A stretch of 24,955 nt of DNA from an uncultured Candidatus Saccharibacteria bacterium (GCA_946480535.1 CAMLKA010000011.1:1-24955), one strand, 5' to 3'; counted from the stretch's first letter, positions 13,984-21,482 are shown. Notes: generated by a model not told the origin, from the sequence alone. Translations and numbers: made by a program.

Positions 13984-14012
13984 TTGACTTTTTATAGTCT
14001 CATTGCTATAAG
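13984..14012 (+). promoter_or_regulatory. promoter of the 14065 gene
   Basis: TTGACT (13984-13989), 17 bases, TATAAG (14007-14012), the latter extended by TGC. Confidence 0.7.
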
Positions 14013-14064
14013 TAAAACTAATATTACTTTCAAAACACATACCAGATAAGGAAATTGCGAGACC

Positions 14065-14583
14065 ATGTCTGAATTACCGGAGAAACAAGCCAAACGTCTC
14101 CACGCACTCATCCAAGAGGCAGAGACAAATCTAGCAGCCGCTAAAGAGCTGCTCATTAGCATTATCGGCGACGATGGTGCCATTATTACCCCTAAGGGCA
14201 GTCCAATCGACGAAGTTGGCGGCAAGGTTATTGAAGGCGTCTTCGATGGTCAAAAAATGGCCGGCCCAGACGGCAAAGAATACCCAGTACCAGCAAACTA
14301 CGCGAGTAAGTCGAAGTTGGTTGAAGGTGACATCCTCAAGCTCACCATTGCCGACGACGGAAGCTTTATTTACAAGCAAATCGGCCCAGTCGACCGCACT
14401 CAAGTAATCGGCACCCTTACCCAACACGACGGTGCATACTACGTCGAGGCAAATGGACGCGAATACCGCATCCTTCTTGCAAGCGTGACCTACTTCCGTA
14501 TTAATGTTGGCGACCAGGTCACCATTATCGTTCCGACTGACAACCAGGACGCAACTTGGGCAGCCGTTGAAGCAGCCCTCTAG
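14065..14583 (+). CDS. unknown 172-aa protein, helical N-terminus and beta-rich C-terminus
   Basis: No family is recognised with confidence. Residues 1-35 form a charged helix (EKQAKRLHALIQEAETNLAA). From about residue 48 the sequence is strand-rich: GGKVIEGVFDGQKMAGPDGK, VEGDILKLTIADDGSFIYKQ, VIGTLTQHDGAYYVEANGRE and GDQVTIIVP. The repeated short strands with Gly/Asp turns suggest small barrel (OB or SH3-like) units, which is a guess from pattern. The composition is native and the promoter strong (TTGACT/TATAAG), so it is probably well expressed. No membrane span is present. Confidence 0.75.
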   Translation: MSELPEKQAKRLHALIQEAETNLAAAKELLISIIGDDGAIITPKGSPIDEVGGKVIEGVFDGQKMAGPDGKEYPVPANYASKSKLVEGDILKLTIADDGSFIYKQIGPVDRTQVIGTLTQHDGAYYVEANGREYRILLASVTYFRINVGDQVTIIVPTDNQDATWAAVEAAL

Positions 14584-14603
14584 CTAAAACACTCAAAAGA
14601 TGG

Positions 14604-14636
14604 TAAAATAATCGTGCTCCACACCTGTGGGGCACG
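14604..14636 (+). promoter_or_regulatory. -10 box and leader hairpin of cassette H
   Basis: TGG-TAAAAT (14604-14609) is an extended -10. CGTGCTCCACA (14613-14623) and TGTGGGGCACG (14626-14636) pair over 11 bp with one G-U, forming a hairpin at or next to the 5' end of the message. Confidence 0.7.
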
Positions 14637-14665
14637 TTCTATTCATCGACAAAGGGAGTAGACCC

Positions 14666-15346
14666 TTGGGCAAATCAAGCGGCAAGTCCATCCACGACCT
14701 GCTCATTCTCGGTGATACTGCCTACCCGGCACTTCGGGTGGCAGGACTCACAGAGGGCGAGGAGCAAGCGCTCGAAGACGATCCGCGCCTCGGGGTCGTC
14801 GCAGTCAATGCAATCCGACAGGCCATTCGCCTGGCTCTCGAAGCTGACGAAGCGGCAATTCGTCGGGAGAAGCTCGACCTGAACATCTACGAGGAGCAGC
14901 TGCTGGAGAAGCGTGAGGCGAACGTCCTCCGCCGACACGGCATCTACACCCTCGGCGACCTGGTCATGCGTACACGCCACGAAGTCATGTGGTACCGCGG
15001 CATCGGCGGCAAGGCTCGCGAACACGTCGAGAAGCTGCTGGCCGACTACGGGCTTCAGCCGCTCGACGACCGCGGGAACTTCCTGGAGTATGCCATCTAC
15101 CTCTACGGTGGTGGCGAGTACATCCCGTCGCGTCATCTGTGCCTGTGGAGTCATCGACTCGACGGCGAGACAAAGGAGTACCTCCTGGGGTTCGAGACAC
15201 TCGGACGCCTCGTCGAGACCGACGCCCAGGACTTCCTGGACGCACACCTCGCGACGCAGCCGAAGCCCATCTCGCGCTCGAAGCAGCAGCTCGTACTGCT
15301 TCGCACCGCGCTGGAGCGGGCTGGCCTGCACTTCCGCGGCGAATAG
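14666..15346 (+). CDS. orphan protein with RNA polymerase alpha-CTD-like domain (GC-rich cassette H)
   Basis: Residues 76-131 read like the C-terminal domain of RNA polymerase alpha: KREANVLRRHGIYTLGDLV, then RTRHEVMWYRGIGGKAREHV and LLADYGL. Against E. coli RpoA, R83 lines up with R265, N86 with N268, G114 with G296 and K116 with K298, with the same 31-residue spacing from R265 to G296; these are UP-element contact residues. S299 is replaced by Ala. Residues 173-225 (GFETLGRLVETDAQDFL, SKQQLVLLRTALERAGLHF) look like a second, diverged copy. The polymerase assembly domain of RpoA is absent; the N-terminal 70 residues are unassigned. The TTG at 14666 follows AAAGGGAG by 7 bases; the GTG at 14627 lies inside the leader hairpin. 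Role inferred: DNA-binding regulator. Confidence 0.72.
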   Translation: MGKSSGKSIHDLLILGDTAYPALRVAGLTEGEEQALEDDPRLGVVAVNAIRQAIRLALEADEAAIRREKLDLNIYEEQLLEKREANVLRRHGIYTLGDLVMRTRHEVMWYRGIGGKAREHVEKLLADYGLQPLDDRGNFLEYAIYLYGGGEYIPSRHLCLWSHRLDGETKEYLLGFETLGRLVETDAQDFLDAHLATQPKPISRSKQQLVLLRTALERAGLHFRGE

Positions 15347-15352
15347 GACGTC

Positions 15353-15383
15353 GCCGACCCCTTTCTTCGGAGAGCGGGTCGGC
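15353..15383 (+). terminator. terminator hairpin of cassette H
   Basis: GCCGACCC/GGGTCGGC encloses CTTTC-TTCG-GAGAG with one bulged C. The stem is very stable but has no T-rich tail, so termination is inferred. Confidence 0.65.
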
Positions 15384-15388
15384 TACGA

Positions 15389-15420
15389 TCCTTGCGTGAT
15401 ATACCGATATCGCTCAAGGA
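15389..15420 (+). other. second hairpin after cassette H
   Basis: TCCTTG/CAAGGA at the base and GATAT/ATATC at the top, with a small internal loop. There is no T tract. Function unknown. Confidence 0.4.
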
Positions 15421-15446
15421 CTGTATGTATCATCTCAGCGAAGACC

Positions 15447-15475
15447 TTGCGCAGCATAAGCAATAAGCATACAAT
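15447..15475 (+). promoter_or_regulatory. putative dnaX promoter P1
   Basis: TTGCGC (15447-15452), 17 bases, TACAAT (15470-15475). The leader would be about 100 bases. TATACT at 15544-15549 may be a second, nearer -10, and it lies within the inverted repeat CTACGGCAA (15515-15523)/TTGTCGTAG (15549-15557). Confidence 0.55.
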
Positions 15476-15580
15476 GGCATTATCACGAAGGTGTAAATAA
15501 ACAAAGTGTAAAAACTACGGCAAACAACGAGACGAAATAGGTCTATACTTGTCGTAGGGTAAACAAAAAGGGGAATTAAG

Positions 15581-17047
15581 GTGTCTCAGGCACTCTATCG
15601 TAAATATCGAAGTAAGTCATTGGCTGAAGTTGTTGGTCAGGATCATATTACTGATATTTTAACTCGTGCACTAAAATCTGGGCGTGTTGCACACGCGTAC
15701 CTGTTTACAGGGCCTCGCGGCGTCGGTAAGACATCGATTGCCCGTATTCTAGCGCATGAAATTAACCAACTTCCATACGACGATGAGTCGAATCATCTCG
15801 ATATTATTGAAATTGACGCCGCCAGCAACAATGGCGTTGAAGACGTCCGCGACCTCCGCGAAAAAGTACAGATTGCACCGGCATCGGCAAGCAAAAAGGT
15901 CTACATAATCGACGAGGTCCACATGCTTTCGAAGCCAGCCTTTAACGCACTTCTTAAAACTCTCGAAGAGCCGCCAGCACACGTCGTATTTATTCTTGCC
16001 ACAACCGATGTTGAAAAACTCCCCGCAACAATTATTAGCCGCACTCAACGCTACGGCTTCCGAGCAATTAGCCCGGACGACGCAATAAAGCACCTCCAGC
16101 ATATTGCCAAAGAAGAAAAGATTACCATCACCGGCGACGCCCTCAAGCTAGTTGCTGAACGTGGCGATGGCAGCTTCCGCGACAGCATCAGCCTGCTCGA
16201 TCAACTTTCGAGCCTGGCCGATGGTAAGGACGGCATTACCGCAGAACTCGTCGAGACATCACTCGGGCTTGCCCCTGCAAAGGTCGTCGATGACCTTTTA
16301 GGCGCAGTCGAGAAGCACGATATCGCTACCATCGCGCAGATTCTCACAAAAACTGAATCTGATGGTATTAGCCCCGTCGTGCTGAATGACCAAATTACAA
16401 AGACGCTCCGCGACCTTGCGCCAACGAAGCCACACTATCTACCGCTCCTTGATGCGCTTCTCGATGTCCCAAAGTCGACACAGCCAAGTATCAAACTTCT
16501 GAGCGTTCTTGGCACTGCCGCACTCGAGCACAAGCCAAAAACCGCCGCACTCGCGGCGCCAGTCCTTGAAGTTTCAGCAACCATCGAAGAGCTCACTCAA
16601 CAAGCAACAAAAGTCCACCCAGAAATGAAAAAACCTGTTGCACCTGCCGCTCCTGTTGCAACAAAGAAGGCTCCAACCGCCGTGGTAGAAGCAATTGCTG
16701 AACCCACAGCTCCAAAGGAAGTTGCACCGTATGATGGTGAGTTTGAATGGAAAAACCTTATCGAGCGCACCCGCGAACACTTCGTCGCCCTCTATAGCGT
16801 CCTCTCAAAATGTGATTATGAACTCTCGGGAAACGACCTCACCATCTACTGTGTCAATGCATTTTACAAAAAGAAGCTCGATGATCCAAAGTACCACACC
16901 AACCTCTACGAATCGCTCGTTGCCGTTGGTGGTTCTTCGCTTGCTATCCACACCATTCCCACAAGGGCTCCTATCAAGGACTCGCAAGCCGCAGCCATTG
17001 CTGATATTATGGGCGGTGGAATAGAGGTGTCACCAGAAGCTGTATAG
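15581..17047 (+). CDS. dnaX: DNA polymerase III tau/gamma subunit
   Basis: DnaX is the ATPase of the clamp loader and, as tau, links polymerase cores and helicase. The 488 residues show SQALYRKYRSKSLAEVVGQD, the P-loop FTGPRGVGKTS at about residues 43-53, IEIDAASNNGVEDVRDLREK, the Walker B stretch IIDEVHMLSKPAFNALLKTL, sensor 1 LATTD, and SRTQRYGFR in place of the usual SRCQ. The zinc module normally found between the P-loop and IEIDAASN (four cysteines) is missing: AHEINQLPYDDESNHLD bridges it with no Cys. A linker rich in Ala, Pro and Lys (350-390) precedes a C-terminal domain. The start is GTG at 15581, seven bases after AGGGG. Confidence 0.95.
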   Translation: MSQALYRKYRSKSLAEVVGQDHITDILTRALKSGRVAHAYLFTGPRGVGKTSIARILAHEINQLPYDDESNHLDIIEIDAASNNGVEDVRDLREKVQIAPASASKKVYIIDEVHMLSKPAFNALLKTLEEPPAHVVFILATTDVEKLPATIISRTQRYGFRAISPDDAIKHLQHIAKEEKITITGDALKLVAERGDGSFRDSISLLDQLSSLADGKDGITAELVETSLGLAPAKVVDDLLGAVEKHDIATIAQILTKTESDGISPVVLNDQITKTLRDLAPTKPHYLPLLDALLDVPKSTQPSIKLLSVLGTAALEHKPKTAALAAPVLEVSATIEELTQQATKVHPEMKKPVAPAAPVATKKAPTAVVEAIAEPTAPKEVAPYDGEFEWKNLIERTREHFVALYSVLSKCDYELSGNDLTIYCVNAFYKKKLDDPKYHTNLYESLVAVGGSSLAIHTIPTRAPIKDSQAAAIADIMGGGIEVSPEAV

Positions 17048-17066
17048 CTTTCGGACTGCCGCCTCG

Positions 17067-17072
17067 TATAAT
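17067..17072 (+). promoter_or_regulatory. -10 box of dnaB
   Basis: TATAAT lies 11 bases before the ATG; the transcript would begin about 5 bases before the start codon. AGAGAGAG fills the spacer. Confidence 0.6.
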
Positions 17073-17083
17073 AAGAGAGAGTT

Positions 17084-18433
17084 ATGGCAGACAAAACCAT
17101 CGCAGCGGGAAAAGTCCCCCCACAAAACGTAGACGCCGAGATGAGCCTTCTTGGTGCGGTTTTGATTGACGAAGAAGTATTGGCTGACATTACCGAACAC
17201 GTCAAACCAAAAGACTTCTACGACAAGCGTCATGCGGTTATTTATGACGCAATGATGCGCCTGTACGAAAAGAATAAGCCTGTCGACCTCCTTACACTTA
17301 CCGACGAGCTCAAGCGCAAAAAAGAGCTTGATGAAATCGGCGGCTCTGCCTACCTCACCGAGCTCACCAACTACGTCCCAACTGCCGCGCATGCAGAATC
17401 GTACGCAGAAATTGTGGCCCAGAAAGCCGTTCGCCGTCGCCTTATTAAGGCAAGTGGGGAAATCTCTGAGCTGGGGTACGATGAAGCAACCTCAACCCAA
17501 GAGCTCCTTCAGCAAGCTGAAGCCGAACTGTTTGCTGTGAGCGACCAGTCGCTCAAGCAAGACCTTACAAGCCTTGAAAGTATTCTTACCGATAGTTTCG
17601 ACCGTCTTGAAGAACTGCACCGCAATAAGGGGCAACTTCGTGGTGTTCGTACCGGCTACCGCGACCTCGATAACATGACTGCCGGCCTGCAGCGGAGCGA
17701 CCTTATTATCCTGGCGGCTCGTCCGGCGATGGGTAAGACCACTCTCGTGACAAACCTCATGTATAACGTTGCGACCATTGCAAAGCAATCGGTACTATTC
17801 TTCAGTCTTGAGATGAGTAAAGAGCAGCTGGTCGACCGTATGCTTGCCGATGCCTCGGGTGTCGACTCATGGAATATTCGTACCGGTAATCTTTCCGACG
17901 AAGACTTCAGTAAACTTTCTGAAGCAATGGGTGAAATGGCCGAAGCACCAATCTTTATTGATGACACACCAGGTCTGAGTGTGCTTGAAATGCGTACGAA
18001 AGCACGTCGAGCCGCACACGACCAGCCACTTGGCCTTATCATCATCGACTACCTCCAGCTTATGCAGGGAAGTGGTCGCAATGACGGCAACCGTGTGCAA
18101 GAGGTGAGTGAGATCTCTCGTGGTTTGAAGCTGATTGCTCGTGAGCTCAATGTTCCAGTAATTGCACTGAGCCAGTTGTCACGTACCGTTGAAAACCGCT
18201 CACCACAAATTCCGCAGCTGGCCGACCTTCGTGAATCAGGTTCGATTGAGCAGGATGCCGATATTGTGATGTTTATTTATCGTGAGGCGTATTACAACCC
18301 TGAAACGGAACGTGAAAATATTACCGACCTTATTATCGCGAAACACCGTAACGGCCCCGTTGGTAAGGTTGAACTCTACTTCCACCCAGAGCGTCTGCGC
18401 TTTATGTCACTCGATCGTCAGCACGATCAATAA
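17084..18433 (+). CDS. dnaB: replicative DNA helicase
   Basis: DnaB is the hexameric 5'-3' helicase of the replication fork. The 449 residues show the N-terminal collar domain (PPQNVDAEMSLLGAVLIDEE to about residue 105), a linker (about 150-180), then the RecA-like motor with GYRDLDNMTAGLQRSDLIIL, P-loop ARPAMGKTT at about residues 211-219, FFSLEMSKEQL, Walker B GLIIIDYLQLM, SQLSRTVENR, LADLRESGSIEQDADIVMFI and the closing AKHRNGPVGKVELYF. No intein interrupts the P-loop. It follows dnaX after 36 bases and has its own -10 box, giving a nearly leaderless transcript. Confidence 0.96.
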   Translation: MADKTIAAGKVPPQNVDAEMSLLGAVLIDEEVLADITEHVKPKDFYDKRHAVIYDAMMRLYEKNKPVDLLTLTDELKRKKELDEIGGSAYLTELTNYVPTAAHAESYAEIVAQKAVRRRLIKASGEISELGYDEATSTQELLQQAEAELFAVSDQSLKQDLTSLESILTDSFDRLEELHRNKGQLRGVRTGYRDLDNMTAGLQRSDLIILAARPAMGKTTLVTNLMYNVATIAKQSVLFFSLEMSKEQLVDRMLADASGVDSWNIRTGNLSDEDFSKLSEAMGEMAEAPIFIDDTPGLSVLEMRTKARRAAHDQPLGLIIIDYLQLMQGSGRNDGNRVQEVSEISRGLKLIARELNVPVIALSQLSRTVENRSPQIPQLADLRESGSIEQDADIVMFIYREAYYNPETERENITDLIIAKHRNGPVGKVELYFHPERLRFMSLDRQHDQ

Positions 18434-18440
18434 CGCGTGC

Positions 18441-18446
18441 TACAAT
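18441..18446 (+). promoter_or_regulatory. -10 box of the GT-C gene
   Basis: TGC-TACAAT, 11 bases before the ATG at 18458, an extended -10 with a very short leader. Confidence 0.55.
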
Positions 18447-18457
18447 AAGAAGAACGT

Positions 18458-19885
18458 ATGGCTACACGTGATTTTTCAAATTACTTCCTCTATCGATGGC
18501 GTTATGTCATTGGATATACGCTTATTGGGCTCCTCCTTGCCGGGCTCTTGCTCTTCGCTGGTCTTTACCTGCCGGGTGGCCTTTCGCAGGACGAAATGGA
18601 CTCAGTTGTCCGTAGCGCTTCACTTTCCATGAGTGACCCCGCAAGTCTCGCCATAGCAAACTTGCCGTATTACGCGTTCCAAGCGGGAATTTTTGCCGTG
18701 TTCGGCGTTTCTGTCTTTACTATCAAGTTGCCGTCACTCATTTTAGCCCTCCTTACTGCGGTGGGCTTTATTATTCTGCTGAGGCGCTGGTTTAAACCAA
18801 ATATCGCCGTACTGGCGTCACTTATTGCTATCTCTACGGGGCAATTCCTCTTTATCGCACAGTCAGGCACCCCGAGCATTTTGTATCTTTTCTGGCCAGT
18901 CGTATTGCTCCTTTTAGGAACGCAGGTGACGCGTGTAAAGAAGCTCCGCCTTCTTTGGAAGGTGCTCTTTGCCATTACCGCCGCACTCAGCCTCTACACG
19001 CCACTCGCTATCTATCCACTTATCGCCGTACTCCTTGCGATTATTTTCCACCCGCACCTCCGCAATGTTGTGCGCCGCATACCAAAAGTGTCTCTTACGA
19101 TTGTCGCTATTATCTTCTTATTGCTCATTGCGCCGCTCGCATTGTTCGTGCTTGAGTCACCGAAACTGGGGCTTGAACTTCTTGGTATTCCGTCAACGCT
19201 TCCCGTCGATTGGGGCACTAACGTCGTCACCGTCTTGAAACAGTACTTCCTGTTCTGGAAACCAAGTGCAACAGAAGTTATGACCCCAGTCTTTGGGCTT
19301 GGATCTGCGCTCCTTATTGGCCTTGGTCTTTACCGCCTAGTTCGCACCCGTGAAACAACCCGTAGCTACCTGATTATCTTCTGGATTGTGTGTTTGCTTC
19401 CAGTACTTATTCTTAACCCAAGCTATACATCAGTAACGTTCGTGCCATCAATGCTCATGCTTGCAGCGGGGCTTACTTCACTCATTAGCTATTGGTACCG
19501 TTTATTCCCACTCAACCCGTACGCGCGCATCGCTGGGCTTATTCCAATCATCATTCTTGTCGGGGCGCTCATTATCACCGGATTTGCACGCTATGCCTAC
19601 GGGTATAGTTATAGCCCACAAGTTGCGCCACTTTTCTCAAATGACCTCGCGCTCATTCCAAAGGAAACATCACAACTTGTCGTAAGTAATGACGAAAAGC
19701 CATTCTACCTGGCCGTGGCCGAATATCACAGTGACCTTGAAATTGTCACCGCACCAACCGCAGACACAGTCACAGTAACACGCGAGGCCCGCCAGCAGGT
19801 AAAGGGCTTTGAAGTCACGCAAATCATAACCAGCCCACGCTCAACCGAAGCCGACCGCATCTACATCATGCAGCGGGCTGAATAG
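18458..19885 (+). CDS. GT-C (ArnT/PMT-like) membrane glycosyltransferase
   Basis: The family transfers sugars from lipid-linked donors on the outer side of the membrane. The 475 residues hold about ten hydrophobic spans. The first loop has GGLSQDEMDSVVRSA, where an acidic pair follows the first span as in GT-C enzymes. LPYYAFQAGIFAVFGVSVFT, then KLPSLILALLTAVGFIILLR matches the pattern of PMT/ArnT-type proteins (loop motif followed by a family-typical third span). A soluble C-terminal part of about 80 residues (NDLALIPKETSQLVVSNDEK onward) ends the protein. Substrate unknown; cell-surface glycan or glycoprotein work is plausible. It sits between dnaB and ybaB with its own promoter. Confidence 0.75.
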   Translation: MATRDFSNYFLYRWRYVIGYTLIGLLLAGLLLFAGLYLPGGLSQDEMDSVVRSASLSMSDPASLAIANLPYYAFQAGIFAVFGVSVFTIKLPSLILALLTAVGFIILLRRWFKPNIAVLASLIAISTGQFLFIAQSGTPSILYLFWPVVLLLLGTQVTRVKKLRLLWKVLFAITAALSLYTPLAIYPLIAVLLAIIFHPHLRNVVRRIPKVSLTIVAIIFLLLIAPLALFVLESPKLGLELLGIPSTLPVDWGTNVVTVLKQYFLFWKPSATEVMTPVFGLGSALLIGLGLYRLVRTRETTRSYLIIFWIVCLLPVLILNPSYTSVTFVPSMLMLAAGLTSLISYWYRLFPLNPYARIAGLIPIIILVGALIITGFARYAYGYSYSPQVAPLFSNDLALIPKETSQLVVSNDEKPFYLAVAEYHSDLEIVTAPTADTVTVTREARQQVKGFEVTQIITSPRSTEADRIYIMQRAE

Positions 19886-19895
19886 CAATTTGTGA

Positions 19896-19901
19896 TATAA
19901 T
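19896..19901 (+). promoter_or_regulatory. -10 box of ybaB-recR
   Basis: TGA-TATAAT, an extended -10 without a clear -35, about 28 bases before the ybaB start. Confidence 0.55.
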
Positions 19902-19929
19902 TGAACAGTAGTAAAAGACGGAGGAATAC

Positions 19930-20220
19930 ATGGCTTTTGACCAAATGAAGATGCTGAACAAGCTACGTAAAGCACAAAGCGACCTTAAGAAGGAAATTAT
20001 TGAAGTTGAAGCAGGTGAAGGTGCAGTTGTCGTACAAGTAACCGGCGAACTCAAGGTAAAGAAAATCACAATCGACCCAGAACGCGTTGACCTTAATGAC
20101 ATTGCCGAGCTCGAGCACTGGCTCGAAATCGCAACCCGCGACGGCCTTGCAAAGGCGCAAGAAGTTGCCGCAGAAAAGATGAAGCCTCTCATGGGCGGCC
20201 TCGGTAACCTCGGCCTTTAG
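19930..20220 (+). CDS. ybaB: YbaB/EbfC family nucleoid-associated protein
   Basis: YbaB dimers bind DNA and are usually encoded between dnaX and recR. The 96 residues show the family plan: an N-terminal helix (FDQMKMLNKLRKAQSDLKKE), strands EAGEGAVVVQVTGELKVKKI, IDPERVD, then a C-terminal helix (EHWLEIATRDGLAKAQEVAA) and a Gly/Leu-rich end. GGAGG lies 5 bases before the ATG. recR follows after 27 bases on the same transcript. Confidence 0.9.
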   Translation: MAFDQMKMLNKLRKAQSDLKKEIIEVEAGEGAVVVQVTGELKVKKITIDPERVDLNDIAELEHWLEIATRDGLAKAQEVAAEKMKPLMGGLGNLGL

Positions 20221-20247
20221 TCCGATTCAAGAGCATAAGGGGATATA

Positions 20248-20865
20248 GTGGCTCGATTATTGCCAGTTGCACTGGAAAAACTCATCGATGAACTCGGCCG
20301 GCTGCCTGGCGTAGGACAGCGTACAGCTGAGCGCTACGCGTATTACCTTTTGCGGGCCGACCAGCGCATTAATGATAGTATGGCCACCGCCATTCACGAC
20401 ATCCACGCCCGCGTAAAGACGTGTCCCGTCACGTTTGCACTCATTGACGCAGACGAAGAAGTGTCGGCACTATACAGTGGCTCAGACCGTGATAAAAAGC
20501 TTGTTGCAGTGGTTGAAGAGCCGCTTGATATTGTTGCACTCGAGCGTACAGGGCAATTTAAGGGCACCTACCATGTTCTTGGTGGTGCCATGAGCCCGAT
20601 TGATGGTATTGGTCCCGAGCAACTTCATATTCCAGAACTTATCTCTAGGCTTGCCAGTGATGGCGTTGAAGAAGTGATTATTGCTACAAACGCCAGCGTA
20701 GAAGGCGAGTCCACCGCACTCTTCCTTCAGAAGCACATTAAAGATGCCGGTATCGATATCCGCGTAAGTCGTCTTGCGCGCGGTATTCCTGTTGGTGTCG
20801 ATCTCGAGTATGCCGATCAAATCACGCTCAGCCACGCCCTTGAAGGCCGCCGCGTTCTCTCATAA
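20248..20865 (+). CDS. recR: recombination protein RecR
   Basis: RecR, with RecO and RecF, loads RecA on gapped DNA. The 205 residues have the N-terminal helix-hairpin-helix LGRLPGVGQRTAERYAYYLL, and a Toprim domain (KLVAVVEEPLDIVALERTGQ, GTYHVLGGAMSPIDGIGPEQ, EEVIIATNASVEGESTALFL) ending in VSRLARGIPVGVDLEYAD. Between them, where RecR normally has a four-cysteine zinc finger, only one Cys remains (KTCPVTFALIDADEEVSALY). The start is GTG, 5 bases after AAGGGG. Length is as usual for the family. Confidence 0.93.
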   Translation: MARLLPVALEKLIDELGRLPGVGQRTAERYAYYLLRADQRINDSMATAIHDIHARVKTCPVTFALIDADEEVSALYSGSDRDKKLVAVVEEPLDIVALERTGQFKGTYHVLGGAMSPIDGIGPEQLHIPELISRLASDGVEEVIIATNASVEGESTALFLQKHIKDAGIDIRVSRLARGIPVGVDLEYADQITLSHALEGRRVLS

Positions 20866-20917
20866 ATAAAGTGAGCCCCGCCCCGGCAACCGATTTCTCG
20901 GATGAAGGGGCGGGGCT
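20866..20917 (-). terminator. composite terminator of cassette I
   Basis: AGCCCCGCCCC (20874-20884) and GGGGCGGGGCT (20907-20917) form an 11-bp stem enclosing CCGA-4-TCGG. On the minus strand the tail is CACTTTATTTATG, giving TCACTTTAT (ATAAAGTGA at 20866-20874). It may also end recR on the plus strand. Confidence 0.8.
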
Positions 20918-20924
20918 GTATGCC

Positions 20925-21482
20925 TCACTCACTCGTCGACACCGACTCGTGACCAGCAGCAGTTCGAAGCGCGCTGGTCAAGGCAGTGATTTGCGAGGGC
21001 GCAATACCAAGAGGTACTCGCGACACGTCTTCGACGCTGTCACTTGTCAGCTGGTACATCCTGCGCACCATGGCGGCAGGATTGACGACGATGCGAACTT
21101 GCGACTGAGGAAGCTGTGTCACCTGGAAGGCGACGCCGTTGAGAGTCGTGAACTCCATAGCGGTCTTGGGGGGCGCGTCCCGCATCGCATCGAGTGCAGC
21201 CTCGTAGAAATCGCGCACGAGCCGAAGCTGCCGCTTTGCTTCATCGAGACGCACCAGGCGCCAGATGACCAGAACGATGTGCACGAGCACCATGGCAACC
21301 AGGAACACGATCCAGAGACCAAGCGTCCAGGCCTGCGCGGATTTCCTGTCGTACAGCGAGTCGGCCATCACCGAAACGATGACCATCAGGCTTACCACTT
21401 CGAGGAGTACGGGTGCCGCAATTGCAGCAAACAGATACAGATACGCATCGATGACGCGATTCTGGAGATTGTGAGAGGGCAT
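20925..21482 (-). CDS. unknown 185-aa membrane protein (GC-rich cassette I)
   Basis: No family is recognised. Two spans are visible at about residues 14-39 (AYLYLFAAIAAPVLLEVVSL) and 51-76 (WTLGLWIVFLVAMVLVHIVL). A soluble C-terminal part of about 105 residues begins with a helix rich in Arg and Leu (RLDEAKRQLRLVRDFYEAAL), followed by FTTLNGVAFQVTQLPQSQ and VVNPAAMVRRMYQLTSD. The ATG at 21482 follows GGAAGG by 6 bases and is preferred over the ORF start at 21545, which overlaps the likely transcription start. It converges on recR. Confidence 0.75.
   Translation of the reverse strand: MPSHNLQNRVIDAYLYLFAAIAAPVLLEVVSLMVIVSVMADSLYDRKSAQAWTLGLWIVFLVAMVLVHIVLVIWRLVRLDEAKRQLRLVRDFYEAALDAMRDAPPKTAMEFTTLNGVAFQVTQLPQSQVRIVVNPAAMVRRMYQLTSDSVEDVSRVPLGIAPSQITALTSALRTAAGHESVSTSE

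Noticed and set aside
14675..15500. Other long frames on both strands around the alpha-CTD-like gene
   Set aside because: Ser/Arg/Pro-rich translations typical of wrong frames in GC-rich DNA; the 14666 frame shows a real domain.
15347..15580. Possible small RNA gene (such as SRP RNA, sometimes near dnaX)
   Set aside because: The only structures are the cassette H terminator, a 32-base hairpin and an inverted repeat; no conserved SRP Alu or GGAA/GNRA core was seen.
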